Below are positions 46,430 to 55,614 of a stretch of 64,000 bases of DNA, in pieces. The stretch covers positions 1,922,001 through 1,986,000 of the forward strand of contig JAQQWL010000015.1 in assembly GCA_038363925.1 (NCBI GenBank), given 5' to 3'. The stretch is from Apiospora phragmitis (lineage: Eukaryota; Ascomycota; Sordariomycetes; Amphisphaeriales; Apiosporaceae). Made by a program: the position numbers and the translations under genes. Under the pieces are notes generated by a model. The model saw only the letters and a program-made list of their open reading frames with translations, had not been told where the DNA came from and searched no databases. Position 1 is the first letter of the stretch. Each line of letters begins with the position of its first letter.

Positions 46430-48120
46430 GCGACCTTTTGGCTGGGGTCGGCGCACGGGCCTTGCACCACCAAGACGGAGCCCGGACGGGTGTCGAGGGG
46501 CTCCCGGCCCCCAACACCTACCGTTTTCTTCTCCCGGCCTCGCCGGTCGGCCGCCTCTTTGTACCTGTCGCTCTCCGCCTTGCCCGTGTCGCCTTCCCCC
46601 GGTGTGTGGCCCGCTCTGTCCGGGCGTACGCGTAGCAATGCCCCCTGCCGCTGCCTGGCCGCCCACTGGGGTGGGCCAGCCCATCCCTGGAGCGTTCCTG
46701 GGTTGCGTGCTCCTTTGCTCGCGCCCGGTAGGCTCCAGCTTCTTGGTGCGAAGCGCCCGTTATTACGCTACGCTCTGCTGCCCGAGTTGAGCTGGTTTTC
46801 TTCTTTCACTCTCCTTCAATTACACGCCTTTCTCGGCCCTTCTTACCACTCTGATAGTTTCAACTGTCCATCACCTTTCGGACTTCGTCTTCCCTCCCTC
46901 CTGTTAAGGCGCCTCTTGTACTATGATGGGCTTCGCAATCGAGGTGCACCGCCTGCTGGCTTGCTGCGACCGAGCCATACAGATCTAGTCAGACGCGTGG
47001 CTCATCGCACAGGGGAGTCCCCCTTTTGCCGGTGTGCGACGACAGGGATCGAGGCGGCGGAGACGGCAACAGCGAGGAACATCGTCGCTACTCCAGGCAT
47101 CCAGGTAAGGATTCGGGCTGGGCTACTGGAGGGCGGCGGTCACAGCGCGAAAGCGGTGCAGCGGAGGAGGGCCTCGTAGGCGCAGTCTTGTTGAGTGCCG
47201 GTAGCCGCTGTTAGAGCAGAGAAGCGGCGAGGCTGGGGCTACGACGAGCGGCGACAGCTGAAGCACACTGGCTTCTGCGGGAAGTCGAACCAAGAGGTGC
47301 CCACCAGGGAAGCCCTTCTCGCGCCACGTACGAAGCGGAGCGGAAAGGATTGCTGGACGTGCAACAGAGGTACTTGCCTGCACAGTGGGAACGGAGGCAG
47401 CAGGTTGGGACCAGTCCGTTGATCGAATGGAAGTGCCACGACTCGAGGTGGGAAGCTGGACGAGCTGAAAGTCGCGGCCGGACGCGTCGCGTAGCGTGTT
47501 CTACCGGGTGGCCGTTCTTTCGGATGAATGGCTGCCCTTCGGCTCGAATACCCCACCCCCACTGCGTTATTGCTTGAGTTGGTAGGCGGCACCCTACGCG
47601 CCTTGCTTCCTTGGTATGTCTACGACACGCGCGGCGCGACCCAAAACAACCATAGACATACGAAGGTATGGCAGACCTGAGCGAACGCATTCGTCGGGGA
47701 GTGTGGTCACTTGGAGTAAGTCAAGGCCTTCGGATCGAAGTTGTTTCATGTTAAGCCAAGCTGTTCGCGCTGTGTAGATTAGACCTTCCCAATCCGATTT
47801 CCGAGGAAATACTCATCCCAAAACATTGCCCGTCGCTCCCGTGCTCACCACCCAAGCCAGCAACAATCGGTGTCATATATACTAATTCAAGCGGGGGTCA
47901 TAGTACTTCAACACTCACTATCTACTAAGTTACCCTCTTGATACTCCATAATATGGCTCTGATGGAGAAACTACTTTGCTGCTTAATGCAGCGTCCATTC
48001 CACTAGGACGACGATTGCCTGATGCTCGATAATTTTAAGCTACTGTCCACAGCCAGGGGGTAAAACAATACACAATTCTCGATTAGTTAGCCGCATTAGA
48101 ATCCCTTCGAAGGGTATGTC
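46430..48120. other. GC-rich block without recognisable genes
   Basis: From just after the 5S fragment to about 47700 the sequence is distinctly GC-rich and open in several frames on both strands. The translations are rich in Arg, Pro and Ala, and none resembles a known domain or reverse transcriptase. It abuts a truncated 5S unit and lies inside the transposon-rich island, so a retroelement leader or remnant is possible (inference only). From 47700 to 48120 the sequence is AT-richer and shows nothing. Confidence 0.4.
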
Positions 48121-48918
48121 TTAATTTTCTATACCGACTTCGCCATGACTTCGTAGGTTGCTGAATTCTTCTGCCAGGTTGTCTATACTGCCGGCTGTGC
48201 GAGGATGCTCCTCTTTTAATATATCGTTACAACTGTCACGTGCTTGGCCCTGCTACTGTGCTGCCTCTTCGGGGTTTCCTTGGTTATTAAGCACATTTGC
48301 AAGGGCATTTATGCTTGCGAGTGTAAACGGATACTCGCGGCCCTACTCGCGGCCCCGAATCTTCTCACATAGCCACAGTTCTTCCCGATATAACTTCTCA
48401 GCCTCCTCGAACCGTCCCTGATTCGTAAGCACCAGTGCCAGGTTGTACATACAGTCGAGTGTGTCGGGATGCTCGCGGCCTAGCACCGTCTCCCTCAGCC
48501 CCAGTGCTTGCCGATGCATCTCCTCCGCCTCCGGGTACTTCCCCTGTCTATCGAGCACATTTACCAGGTTGTTCATGCTGGAGAGTGTGCGAGGATGTTC
48601 ATCTCCCAATATTGTTTTGTAAGCTTCAAGTGCTTGGTCTTGCTTCTGTACTGCCTCTTCGTGCTTTCCTTGGTTATTAAGCGCAATTGCAAGGGCATTC
48701 ATGCTGTCGATTGTCTCAGGATGCTCGTGGCCTAGCACCGTCTCCCGTAGCGCCAGTGTCTCCCGATGCATATTCTCCGCCTTTACGTACTTCCCCTGCT
48801 GCCGAAGTGATTCACCCAGACTGTTCATGCTCGTAAATGCATCAGGATGCCCATGGCCTAGAACCTTCTCCCTCAGCTGCAGTGCTGGCCGGTGTGATCG
48901 TTCTATTTCTATATACTT
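48121..48918 (-). pseudogene. TPR (kinesin-light-chain type) repeat fragment, decayed
   Basis: About six TPR units of the 42-residue KLC type are readable: LREKVLGHGHPDAFTSMNSL, LALRETVLGHEHPETIDSMN, YKTILGDEHPRTLSSMNN and LGLRETVLGREHPDTLDCMY. After stops the same frame continues with EYPFTLASINALANVLNNQG and ILKEEHPRTAGSIDNL. The frame is constant from 48918 to the TAA at 48121 but has in-frame stops at 48345-48343 and 48255-48253. The second reads CAG-TAG-CAG and fits a C to T change. Such repeats form the C-terminal sensor of fungal NLR-like proteins with a NACHT or NB-ARC centre, but no nucleotide-binding domain is seen. The upstream end lies next to the pogo insertion at 48981. Confidence 0.7.
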
Positions 48919-48980
48919 ACCGAATAGCGAATAAAATTATACGGTATTAAAAATAATTCTCGCCTATACCTTATAATCTA

Positions 48981-50823
48981 ACGTTGGAGACCCACCTTCG
49001 GGCCCCCTGTCAACCAGTTCGCTCAAATCAACCCCTTCAATTCAACGCCGTCTTTCTAGCTCGTCCTTACTGCAACAACTATACAGGAACCAGCCTCACT
49101 ATTATCACTATCGCTCTCTTCATTGGGACTATTTTCAGCTTCACCAACAGCCAGTCGCGTGCGCTGTATATCTTCAATCTTTGCGAACTTCGAATTCGGG
49201 CTCAAATTAACCTTCTTCCGTTTCCTTGGCCTCACAGCCTCTAATTGAGCCTGGAGTGCTTCAACCTGCCTTTGTAGAATGGCAACCTGTACTTCCTTCT
49301 CATCGAATGCTTTCCGGACCTTCCGGAATAGTTGGCGTTACGTAGTTGTATACTCTTTTGATAGGTTGGCAAGTCGTACTTGCTCCTTGAACTCTTTCGA
49401 TTTTCTTGGAGTCGACCAAATAACATCCGAACCACGAGCAGTATTCCGGGGCGTATAGAGGGCCTTATTAGACCCGTTAGGCCCTGTCCTAGCAGGATCG
49501 GCCGTCGTATAGCCAGTGTTTTTGAGCAGATGCGGGCTTAATAGTGGTTTTGCCATGCTTACCGGCTAAAGACCGGCTACCCTCCAGCCACTTCGGATAT
49601 TCTGGCCCGAGAGTGCTTCCGAACGTGCCTTTTAATAGTATTGAAGGAAATATCGCTTGCCGATTACCGTCGAGTTCGTTAATTAGTTTAAATTCCCGAG
49701 TGCTTTCCGGTATACCGATTTGAGAGCGCTAAAAACGGTTAAATCGAGAGGCTATAAGATATGGGTTATATGAGGGGGTAAAAAAAGAAGGCGAATACGA
49801 TGGCGGAAGTATAAATATATAAAATCGGTCGTTTTATCGCTTCCGTGGCCATCTATAACGAGTAACCGGTATTCCGAAGGGTCCTCCGGGGCGGTATTCG
49901 GGATAAAGATCTTTTCGAGCTATTCGACAGCTGTCTCATCCGTTATCCATCCATTCTCCGTTGCGGTAAACTGCCAGCCCTTAAAAGGACTCAAATCAAG
50001 AGGAAACCATTGTTGGACGGTTTTGCCTTTAAAAATGACTAATGGAGGCAATGCATGCCCTTGAGCAGATACGCATTCGATAAAGGAGGTCCAAGCTTTT
50101 GAACCAGGCTGTTTCTTTCGAATAGACCGGTTTTCAGCACTTCCGAGTACTAAACCGTTCGATTCGATGCCTTCTAGGACCCCTGCTTCGTCCATATTAT
50201 GACGATTAGCCTGCTTGATTTCTCGGATCTCGGGTTGTTCGAGCCGCTGGAACCATGACCGAATTACCTTAATAGAAGCCCCATTAACACGCTTTGAATC
50301 GATAGATCGGGCTCTCTGGGCCTTTATAGCAGGATTCCTGCGTAAAAAGGCTTGCAGCTACTTTTTACCGAGTGGTTCGGGGTCCCCTTGGGCTCGGAGG
50401 ATGCGCTCGGCGAATTCTTTCACTTAAGCGTGCGTTGGAGGAAGCCTTAGAGCCTGCTGAGCGATAATCCATGATGACAAGTGCTTCTCCTGGTTAGGAC
50501 TGAGCCTTTGCAGATCTGCTGCACCCTCTGATCGAGAGTGTTGACCTTTGAGCCGGTTTTGGAGCGTTGACCTAGGAATACCGTATTCTCGAGCGGCCTG
50601 CTTAATTGGAGTACCATTTGCGATATAATCCAGGGCTTCCTGGAGCTCTTTTTCGGAGTATTGGTTCATAATCAAGTAGCAGTACTTTATAAAAAAAATT
50701 TGAAGGAAAACGATGAGGAATTAATGGATGAGTTGTAAAAGTTTAAAGGGGGTGAAAAATCAGGTGGCTGGTTGACAGGGGGCCCGAAGCAGGGGGGGGG
50801 GCCCGAAGGTGGGTCTCCAACGT
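48981..50823 (-). mobile_element. pogo/Fot1-Pot2-type DNA transposon, complete and TA-flanked
   Basis: The left terminus ACGTTGGAGACCCACCTTCG at 48981 is repeated in inverted form ending at 50823. Both ends are flanked by TA (48979-48980 and 50824-50825), the target-site duplication of Tc1/mariner-pogo elements. The arms share the terminal GTTGGAGACCCACCTTCGGG and then CCCCTGTCAACCAG. The right arm carries an extra copy of the CTTCGGGCCCCC block, with a G homopolymer. The total length is 1,843 bases, close to Pot2 and Fot1 elements. It carries one transposase gene on the minus strand, inactivated by stops. It has inserted between a TPR remnant and an aquaporin remnant. Confidence 0.9.
49056..50669 (-). 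pseudogene. pogo-family transposase (CENP-B HTH and DDE domain), stop-riddled
   Basis: From ATG 50669 to TAG 49056-49058 one frame of 538 codons, the normal length for Fot1/Pot2 transposases, runs without any frameshift. It starts with a Psq-type helix-turn-helix (KQAAREYGIPRSTLQNRLKG) and a CENP-B-type second HTH region (LQAFLRRNPAIKAQRA). The DDE core has NMDEAGV, LLVIDGHGSD and LPPHITHIL before the PLD motif. A coiled-coil-like tail follows (QVEALQAQLEAVRPRKRKK). Eight in-frame stops occur, for example at 50426-50424, 50360-50358 and 49922-49920. All are TAA or TAG at places where homologues have Gln or Trp, or another codon one transition away. This is the pattern expected from RIP. Confidence 0.85.
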
Positions 50824-50937
50824 TATGTCTCCGACTTCTTCCCAAACTGCGCCTGATAGAGACAGAGACAGAAACATAAGCAGAAAGAGAGTAAAGTCAT
50901 GACGGGCCTGTCAACATCAAGATGACTGTCCTCTTCC

Positions 50938-51135
50938 CTACACCTCGGATTTCGCATCCTGGCCGGGATTGGCCTCCTCATAGTCAAGCATCTTGAGGAG
51001 TCGAAAGAAGCATGCCGCCAAGATGGCACCCATGATGGGACCAGCCCAGTATATCCAATGTTCTAAGGGGAACGATGCAGCAGCGGCGGAGCTGCCAAGA
51101 CTGCAGGCCGGATTTAGGGAGCCACCAGTAAGAAG
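50938..51135 (-). pseudogene. 3' stub of an aquaporin (MIP) gene
   Basis: The frame gives LLTGGSLNPACSLGS, HWIYWAGPIMGAILAACFF, RLLKMLDYEEANPGQDAKSEV and a stop at 50938. This is the second NPA loop, the last membrane helix and the C-tail of a fungal aquaporin. The family's NPAR appears as NPAC, one C to T change. Upstream exons are absent: the 175 bases to the next gene hold nothing aquaporin-like. The start of the stub may be an old splice acceptor (TTCTTACTG). It is an isolated remnant between the transposon and the DHDPS-family gene. Confidence 0.75.
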
Positions 51136-51310
51136 ACGCCTGTTATTCATTCATTTTACAATAATTAGCATCTCGTTCATCTTACAGCAAGAATAGAACC
51201 ATCTTAAGCACTAATTTATTTAGCATTGATATAAAAAGAACTATCGTAACACCGTAAATCATTGCCACCCCACCCCACCTCTCCTTTTCCCTTATTTGCT
51301 AGTTCCATCC

Positions 51311-52246
51311 CTACGCCACCCTCGACAATTTCGCCGATTGGATGGCGGCGTGGATCTCCTGCTCGGCGCCGTCGGGCAGGGGCAGGAGCGGCGACCGCAC
51401 GGTGGCGTGCTCGAGGATGCCGCGGGCGACGAGGGCGTGCTTGAGAGCGACGGTGCCCTCCATGTGGGAGCCGCGGTGGTAGACGCTCTTGGTGAGGGGC
51501 AGCAGCTCGTCGTGGACGGCGCGGGCCTTGGCGTAGTCGCGGGCCTTGCCGGCCTCGATCATGCGCAGCAGGGGCTCGGGCGCGATGTTGCCGTAGCCCA
51601 CGAGCATTCCGTCGACGTCGAAGCACGTGTGCAGCAGGTACTCGTCGTGGCAGGTGAGGATGGTGAGGTCCGGGCGTTGCGCGCGGATGACGGGGATCTC
51701 GGTGTCCCACCGGCGCATGTTGCGCACGCCGTTCTTCATGGCGATGACGCCCGGTTGCGCCGAGATGTCGAGCATCGTCTGCAGGCTGTACGTCGCCTTG
51801 GTGTTGTCCGGGTACTGGAACAGGATCAGCGGCAGCTGGCTGACCTCGTACACGACCTTGTACCGGTCCTGGGGAGCCCCGTCTTGGTAGCCGAAGCGCA
51901 GCCAGCCGTGCGACGGGTACAGCAGACCCGCCTGGGCACCGGCCTCCTTGGCGCGCTTCGCCTCGAGCGCGGCCACCTCGGTGCCCTCGCCCGTGATGCC
52001 GGCAATGATGGGGATTTTGTTGTTGACCGACTTGACAAAGGCGCGGATCACCTCGAGCTGCTCGTCTTGGGTAAGGAAGGTGCCCTCGCCGGCGTGGCCG
52101 AGGACAACCAGGCCCTTGACGCCGTTGATGCTACCTAGCCAAGAGCCTAGGCGCTGAATGGCCGCGTAGTCTACTTTGCCGTCTTTGGTGAATGGGGTAA
52201 CAGGGGCCGGGACAAGCCCCTTAAGGTCGATGGGTTGGATAGCCAT
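51311..52246 (-). CDS. dihydrodipicolinate synthase (DapA/KDG aldolase) family protein
   Basis: One exon, 311 residues, with ATG at 52246. The TIM-barrel class I aldolase landmarks are present: GLVPAPVTPFTKDGKVD at the N-terminus, GLVVLGHAGEGTFLTQDEQ (the pyruvate-binding GGTGE-equivalent), PIIAGITGEGT, LPLILFQYPDN (catalytic Tyr) and GVIAMKNGVRNMRRW (Schiff-base Lys). Fungi do not make lysine by the diaminopimelate route. Such proteins therefore usually act as 2-oxo-acid aldolases or dehydratases in sugar-acid or amino-acid catabolism. The substrate here is not determined, and it does not look like the galacturonate-pathway aldolase I remember. The gene is divergent from the MFS permease at 53082 and near a Zn2Cys6 regulator, which suggests a small catabolic cluster. 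The frame is intact. Confidence 0.87.
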   Translation of the reverse strand: MAIQPIDLKGLVPAPVTPFTKDGKVDYAAIQRLGSWLGSINGVKGLVVLGHAGEGTFLTQDEQLEVIRAFVKSVNNKIPIIAGITGEGTEVAALEAKRAKEAGAQAGLLYPSHGWLRFGYQDGAPQDRYKVVYEVSQLPLILFQYPDNTKATYSLQTMLDISAQPGVIAMKNGVRNMRRWDTEIPVIRAQRPDLTILTCHDEYLLHTCFDVDGMLVGYGNIAPEPLLRMIEAGKARDYAKARAVHDELLPLTKSVYHRGSHMEGTVALKHALVARGILEHATVRSPLLPLPDGAEQEIHAAIQSAKLSRVA

Positions 52247-53081
52247 GGTTGGTTTTGTGATTGGTACTTGCTACGGGGGCGGTGAAGGATGTAGGAGGTG
52301 AGCTGGTATGATGAGTCTTAGATGGTATGAGGATGTGAGCTGTTGAGTAGAGATAGGCTTTGATGGATGAGAAAGTCGTGATATTCAAGGCGTCGATAAT
52401 AGACCCTTTATAATCAAGACGCCCCGTCGTCTGTTCCCATCTCGCGACTCGCGAAGTCGCGAATATGGGCCATTGGTATTCTCGCCTTGCACTACGTCCT
52501 CCCCAGGTTCTCCACGTCTATGGGAAAGTCATGTTTGGGGTGCGGGGGACTGAGGGCTGAAGGCAGGACGATAGTCGGATTCGCCTCTAGAACGGAGGAG
52601 TTTCCGAATCCCCAACGTTCAGAAGCGCACAGCTAGTGTGTAGCGTCGGGAATCTGTCCTAAGTAGAATAAAGGCATGGCGGCAGATGGAAAGCTGACGG
52701 CCTATTTTCGAAGTCTCCGAGATTTCCGAGGTTTCCGGCTTTTCCGCATCGCCATGCCCGCAAACGTAATAGCGGATCAGGCGTTCCATCTTACCCTCAT
52801 GCCTGGTTTTGGTCATTCCACCTCCCCCAGGTTTGGAAGCGGAGACGGTCCAGCTCCCCGGTTTTACCCCAGCTTTTGCCATGGGCGGGCGATGGTCCGC
52901 TGCGTGGCTTTTGTCGATGTCAGGCAGAGTGTCTCGGTCACGCAGGAGGACTCTCCCAGACCTTAAGAGGTCCGCAGACCACGGATGAATCTGGCATGAA
53001 GTTGGGTACAGCCTGAGTTGTTGTTTTACCTTTGCCTCGTATCATTGTTTTGTAGTATTACATTCGGATTCATCGCCCATC
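52247..53081. promoter_or_regulatory. divergent promoter region between the DHDPS-family and MFS genes
   Basis: The 835-base region must contain both promoters. Besides the palindrome listed separately it has GGATTCG and CGAATCC as 7-bp inverted arms near 52577-52610. A cluster of CCGAGATTTCCGAGGTTTCC-type units lies near 52713-52740. A plus-strand frame at 52676-52966 overlaps and is not supported as a gene. Confidence 0.6.
52436..52469. promoter_or_regulatory. extended palindrome in the divergent promoter
   Basis: CCCAT-c-TCGCGACT-CGCGA-AGTCGCGA-at-ATGGG: 8-bp perfect arms around a 5-base centre, with outer CCCAT/ATGGG arms. It lies about 190 bases upstream of the DHDPS-family ATG. It is a plausible operator for a dimeric regulator (inference). 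Confidence 0.6.
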
Positions 53082-55159
53082 ATGGCGTCCCAGTTCAAAG
53101 AAGCATCGCCGGATCCGGAAACCCCCCAGAAGATTCGTGCGATGCATATTGAGAATCAGCAGAACTTCTCCGGATTGAGTCCCGAGGATGCTGAGTTCCT
53201 GCAGAACTACCCAGAAGACAAGAAGAAGAGGGTAATTCGCAAGGTGGACGTGAGTGGCCTCTTTGAGTCTTGCGGAATTCTTGACACAATAGTACCTTGC
53301 TAATGTCATGAATAATAGATTCGGCTTATCCCCATGCTCCTGTTCCTCTACTTGATCACCTATCTCGACAAGACGAACATCGGTAACTACACCTACTGCA
53401 TCAAAATGGCTTGGACGATAAGAGGCTGACTGTAACTTTCTTCAAGGCAATGCTAAGATCGAAGGTCTCCTCGAGAGCCTGCACATGACCGGGGACCAGT
53501 ATAACATAGCGCTGTCCATCTTCTTCATCCCGTACATCCTCGCAGGTCCGTAGCTGCTATAGCTTATCTTACCACCACCCACGATTGTTGGATGATTCAC
53601 TAATCGTACTCTCCGCAGAGGTTCCAAGCAACATGATTCTCAACAAGTTCAAGAGACCTTCGATTTACATGGGGATGATTGTGCTATCGTGGGGAATCAT
53701 CATGACTATGACGGGGATTGTGAAAAACTTCGGTGGCCTCTGTGCAATTCGGGTGATGCTGGGACTCTTTGAGTAAGTCTTCTGGCTCTTCGATAGTTGA
53801 TTTTCTATGCAGAACCCACCTTTGCTGACAACTTATCCAGAGCCGGATTCTTCCCTGGCGCCATTCTCCTGGTATCAAAGTGGTATCTGCCCGATGAGAC
53901 GCAGACCAGAATCGCCCTTCTCTATTCATCTGCCGCTTCCGGAGGCGCCTTCTCGGGACTTTTGGCTTTTGCTATTGCAAAGATGGACGGGTTAGGCGGA
54001 CTCGAGGGCTGGCGTTGGGTTCGTATAGCCTACCCGTACCTGGATATTACAACTAACTAAACAAACCTTCTTGCCAGATATTCATCCTCGAGGGTCTCCT
54101 GACTGTGGTCATGGGAATCCTTTGCTTTCCCTTGCTCATTGACTCGCCCACTCTCTCGGGCAGATGGCTGGAACCGGACGAGACGCGTTATCTGGAGCTC
54201 CGGCAGATCGCCCGGCGTATCAACAATACCAAGGAATACAGGGAGAAGCACTTCGACGTCTCAGCCTTCTGGGCCGTGGTGGCGGATTGGAAGATGTACT
54301 TGCTCATCCTGGGCAGCTGGTCGAATGCCGTACCGAACTAGTAAGTACGAATTCTAAGCGTCCCTTTTTGCGTTCCCCTATTCTCTCTCCTCATGGCTCA
54401 CTGATTCTTACTTCCTACCAGTGCGATGAAATTCACGATGCCGACCATCGTCAAAAGCATGGGCTTCACATCGGCCAAGGCTCAGCTCCTGACTATTCCT
54501 CCATACATCTGCGGTGCGCTCTCGGCCTGGGTCGTGGCCGTGTTCGCCGACAAGTACAAGTGGCGCATGCCGTTCATCGTGGGGCCCCAGCTCTGCGTCG
54601 TCGTCTCATTCGCCATACTCTTCGCCAAGGCCGCCGAGATCAAGTACAATATTGGATTGTGTTACTTTGCCGTCTGCCTAGCCTGCACTGGGTAAGTAGT
54701 GTCTTTTCTGATTTGTCAAGAGAAAGCTTCTCGCTTGCCTTTCGACTTCATTTCCCTTTCGGATGCTCCTTTTCTGCTAGATCACTAGTACTGATACGCT
54801 TCTCCCGCAGCATGTACCCCATCTTCCCCGGAGTCAACGCCTGGAACGTGGCCAACTCAGCCGGGGCTGCCAAGCGCGCCATCAGCATCGGCTACCTGAT
54901 CTGCGCGGGTAACATCGGCGGCGTCGTCGGCTCCTACATCTACCAGGAGAGCGAGGCGCCGCGGTACCCGACAGGCTATGGGAACTCGCTCGGCTTCGCC
55001 TCGGCCGGCATCGTGGCCATGCTGGTGCTCGAGTTCTGCCTATGGTCCTCCAACCAGCAAAACGCTAAGCTCACGGACGAGGACGTGCGAGCCCGGTACA
55101 CGGAGGACCAGTTGGAGAAGTTGGGCGATCGAAGCCCGACGTTCAAGTATTCACTATAG
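53082..55159 (+). CDS. MFS permease, anion:cation symporter (Dal5/allantoate-type) family
   Basis: Eight exons: 53082-53249, 53319-53382, 53447-53545, 53619-53772, 53841-54018, 54078-54340, 54422-54691 and 54811-55159. Together they give an exact 515-codon frame. The cytoplasmic N-terminus is followed by RLIPMLLFLYLITYLDKTNI joined to GNAKIEG, the hallmark first helix and loop of the ACS family. Next come VPSNMILNKFKRPSIYMG, RVMLGLFEAGFFPGAILLVS, EGWRW joined to IFILEGLLTVVMG, and GIVAMLVLEFCLW. Family members import organic anions such as allantoate, nicotinate or sugar acids across the plasma membrane. Intron 5 appears to use the weak donor gttcgt, because the stronger nearby gtatag breaks the frame. 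It is paired with the DHDPS-family lyase and the Zn2Cys6 gene, so uptake of the lyase pathway's substrate is likely. Confidence 0.88.
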
Positions 55160-55614
55160 TCAGTCCTATGGAGATATGATTTCACGGGTTCAGGTTTGGG
55201 CATGTAAAATTTAATGATAAAAAAAATCCCAGGGTGTTAATAGCGACTGGGTCGGTTCCTGGTTCTTCTAGTCAAATAGCTATTTGCATATGGAATTCCG
55301 CAGACAAGAGATTGATGAATTTATCGTAAGCTTCATCAAGTACAAATCAGCTTAAGGTTAGATCAATCTACACATCAGGAACCGATGTTTCATGTGTGAG
55401 GTGGGCCGGGGAAATCTCTTGGCCATGAAAAAGGGGGGGACGCTAACGAATCTTCCCTGTGTTGCTGATTCATGCACGCCAAGTTTTCCCCGCACATTGA
55501 ATCATTTACCCCAACGTCCAAACTGTTCCAACCGAGCATTCTCGGAAATCGCGGATTTCCTGTCCTTCCCCGTCATGGGGGATCGTCCGTGAAATAATAC
55601 AAAATCGCCCAACA
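55160..55614. other. intergenic, regulator promoter
   Basis: Spacer between the MFS stop and the regulator ATG. It holds the palindrome at 55544-55560. Confidence 0.5.
55544..55560. promoter_or_regulatory. inverted repeat upstream of the Zn2Cys6 gene
   Basis: GGAAAT-CGCGG-ATTTCC, 6-bp arms with a 5-base centre, lies about 55 bases before the ATG. Its GATTTCC half also appears within the DHDPS/MFS promoter near 52720. It could be an autoregulatory site; this is inference. Confidence 0.45.

Noticed and set aside
46408..47690. Several long overlapping frames in the GC-rich block
   Set aside because: They overlap on both strands, change frame without splice signals and show no domain. Low stop density follows from high GC.
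48981..50823. The possibility that pogo transposase stops are sequencing errors like those in other genes
   Set aside because: The other genes mostly show indels. Here there are eight substitutions of one chemical type and no indel over 1.6 kb.
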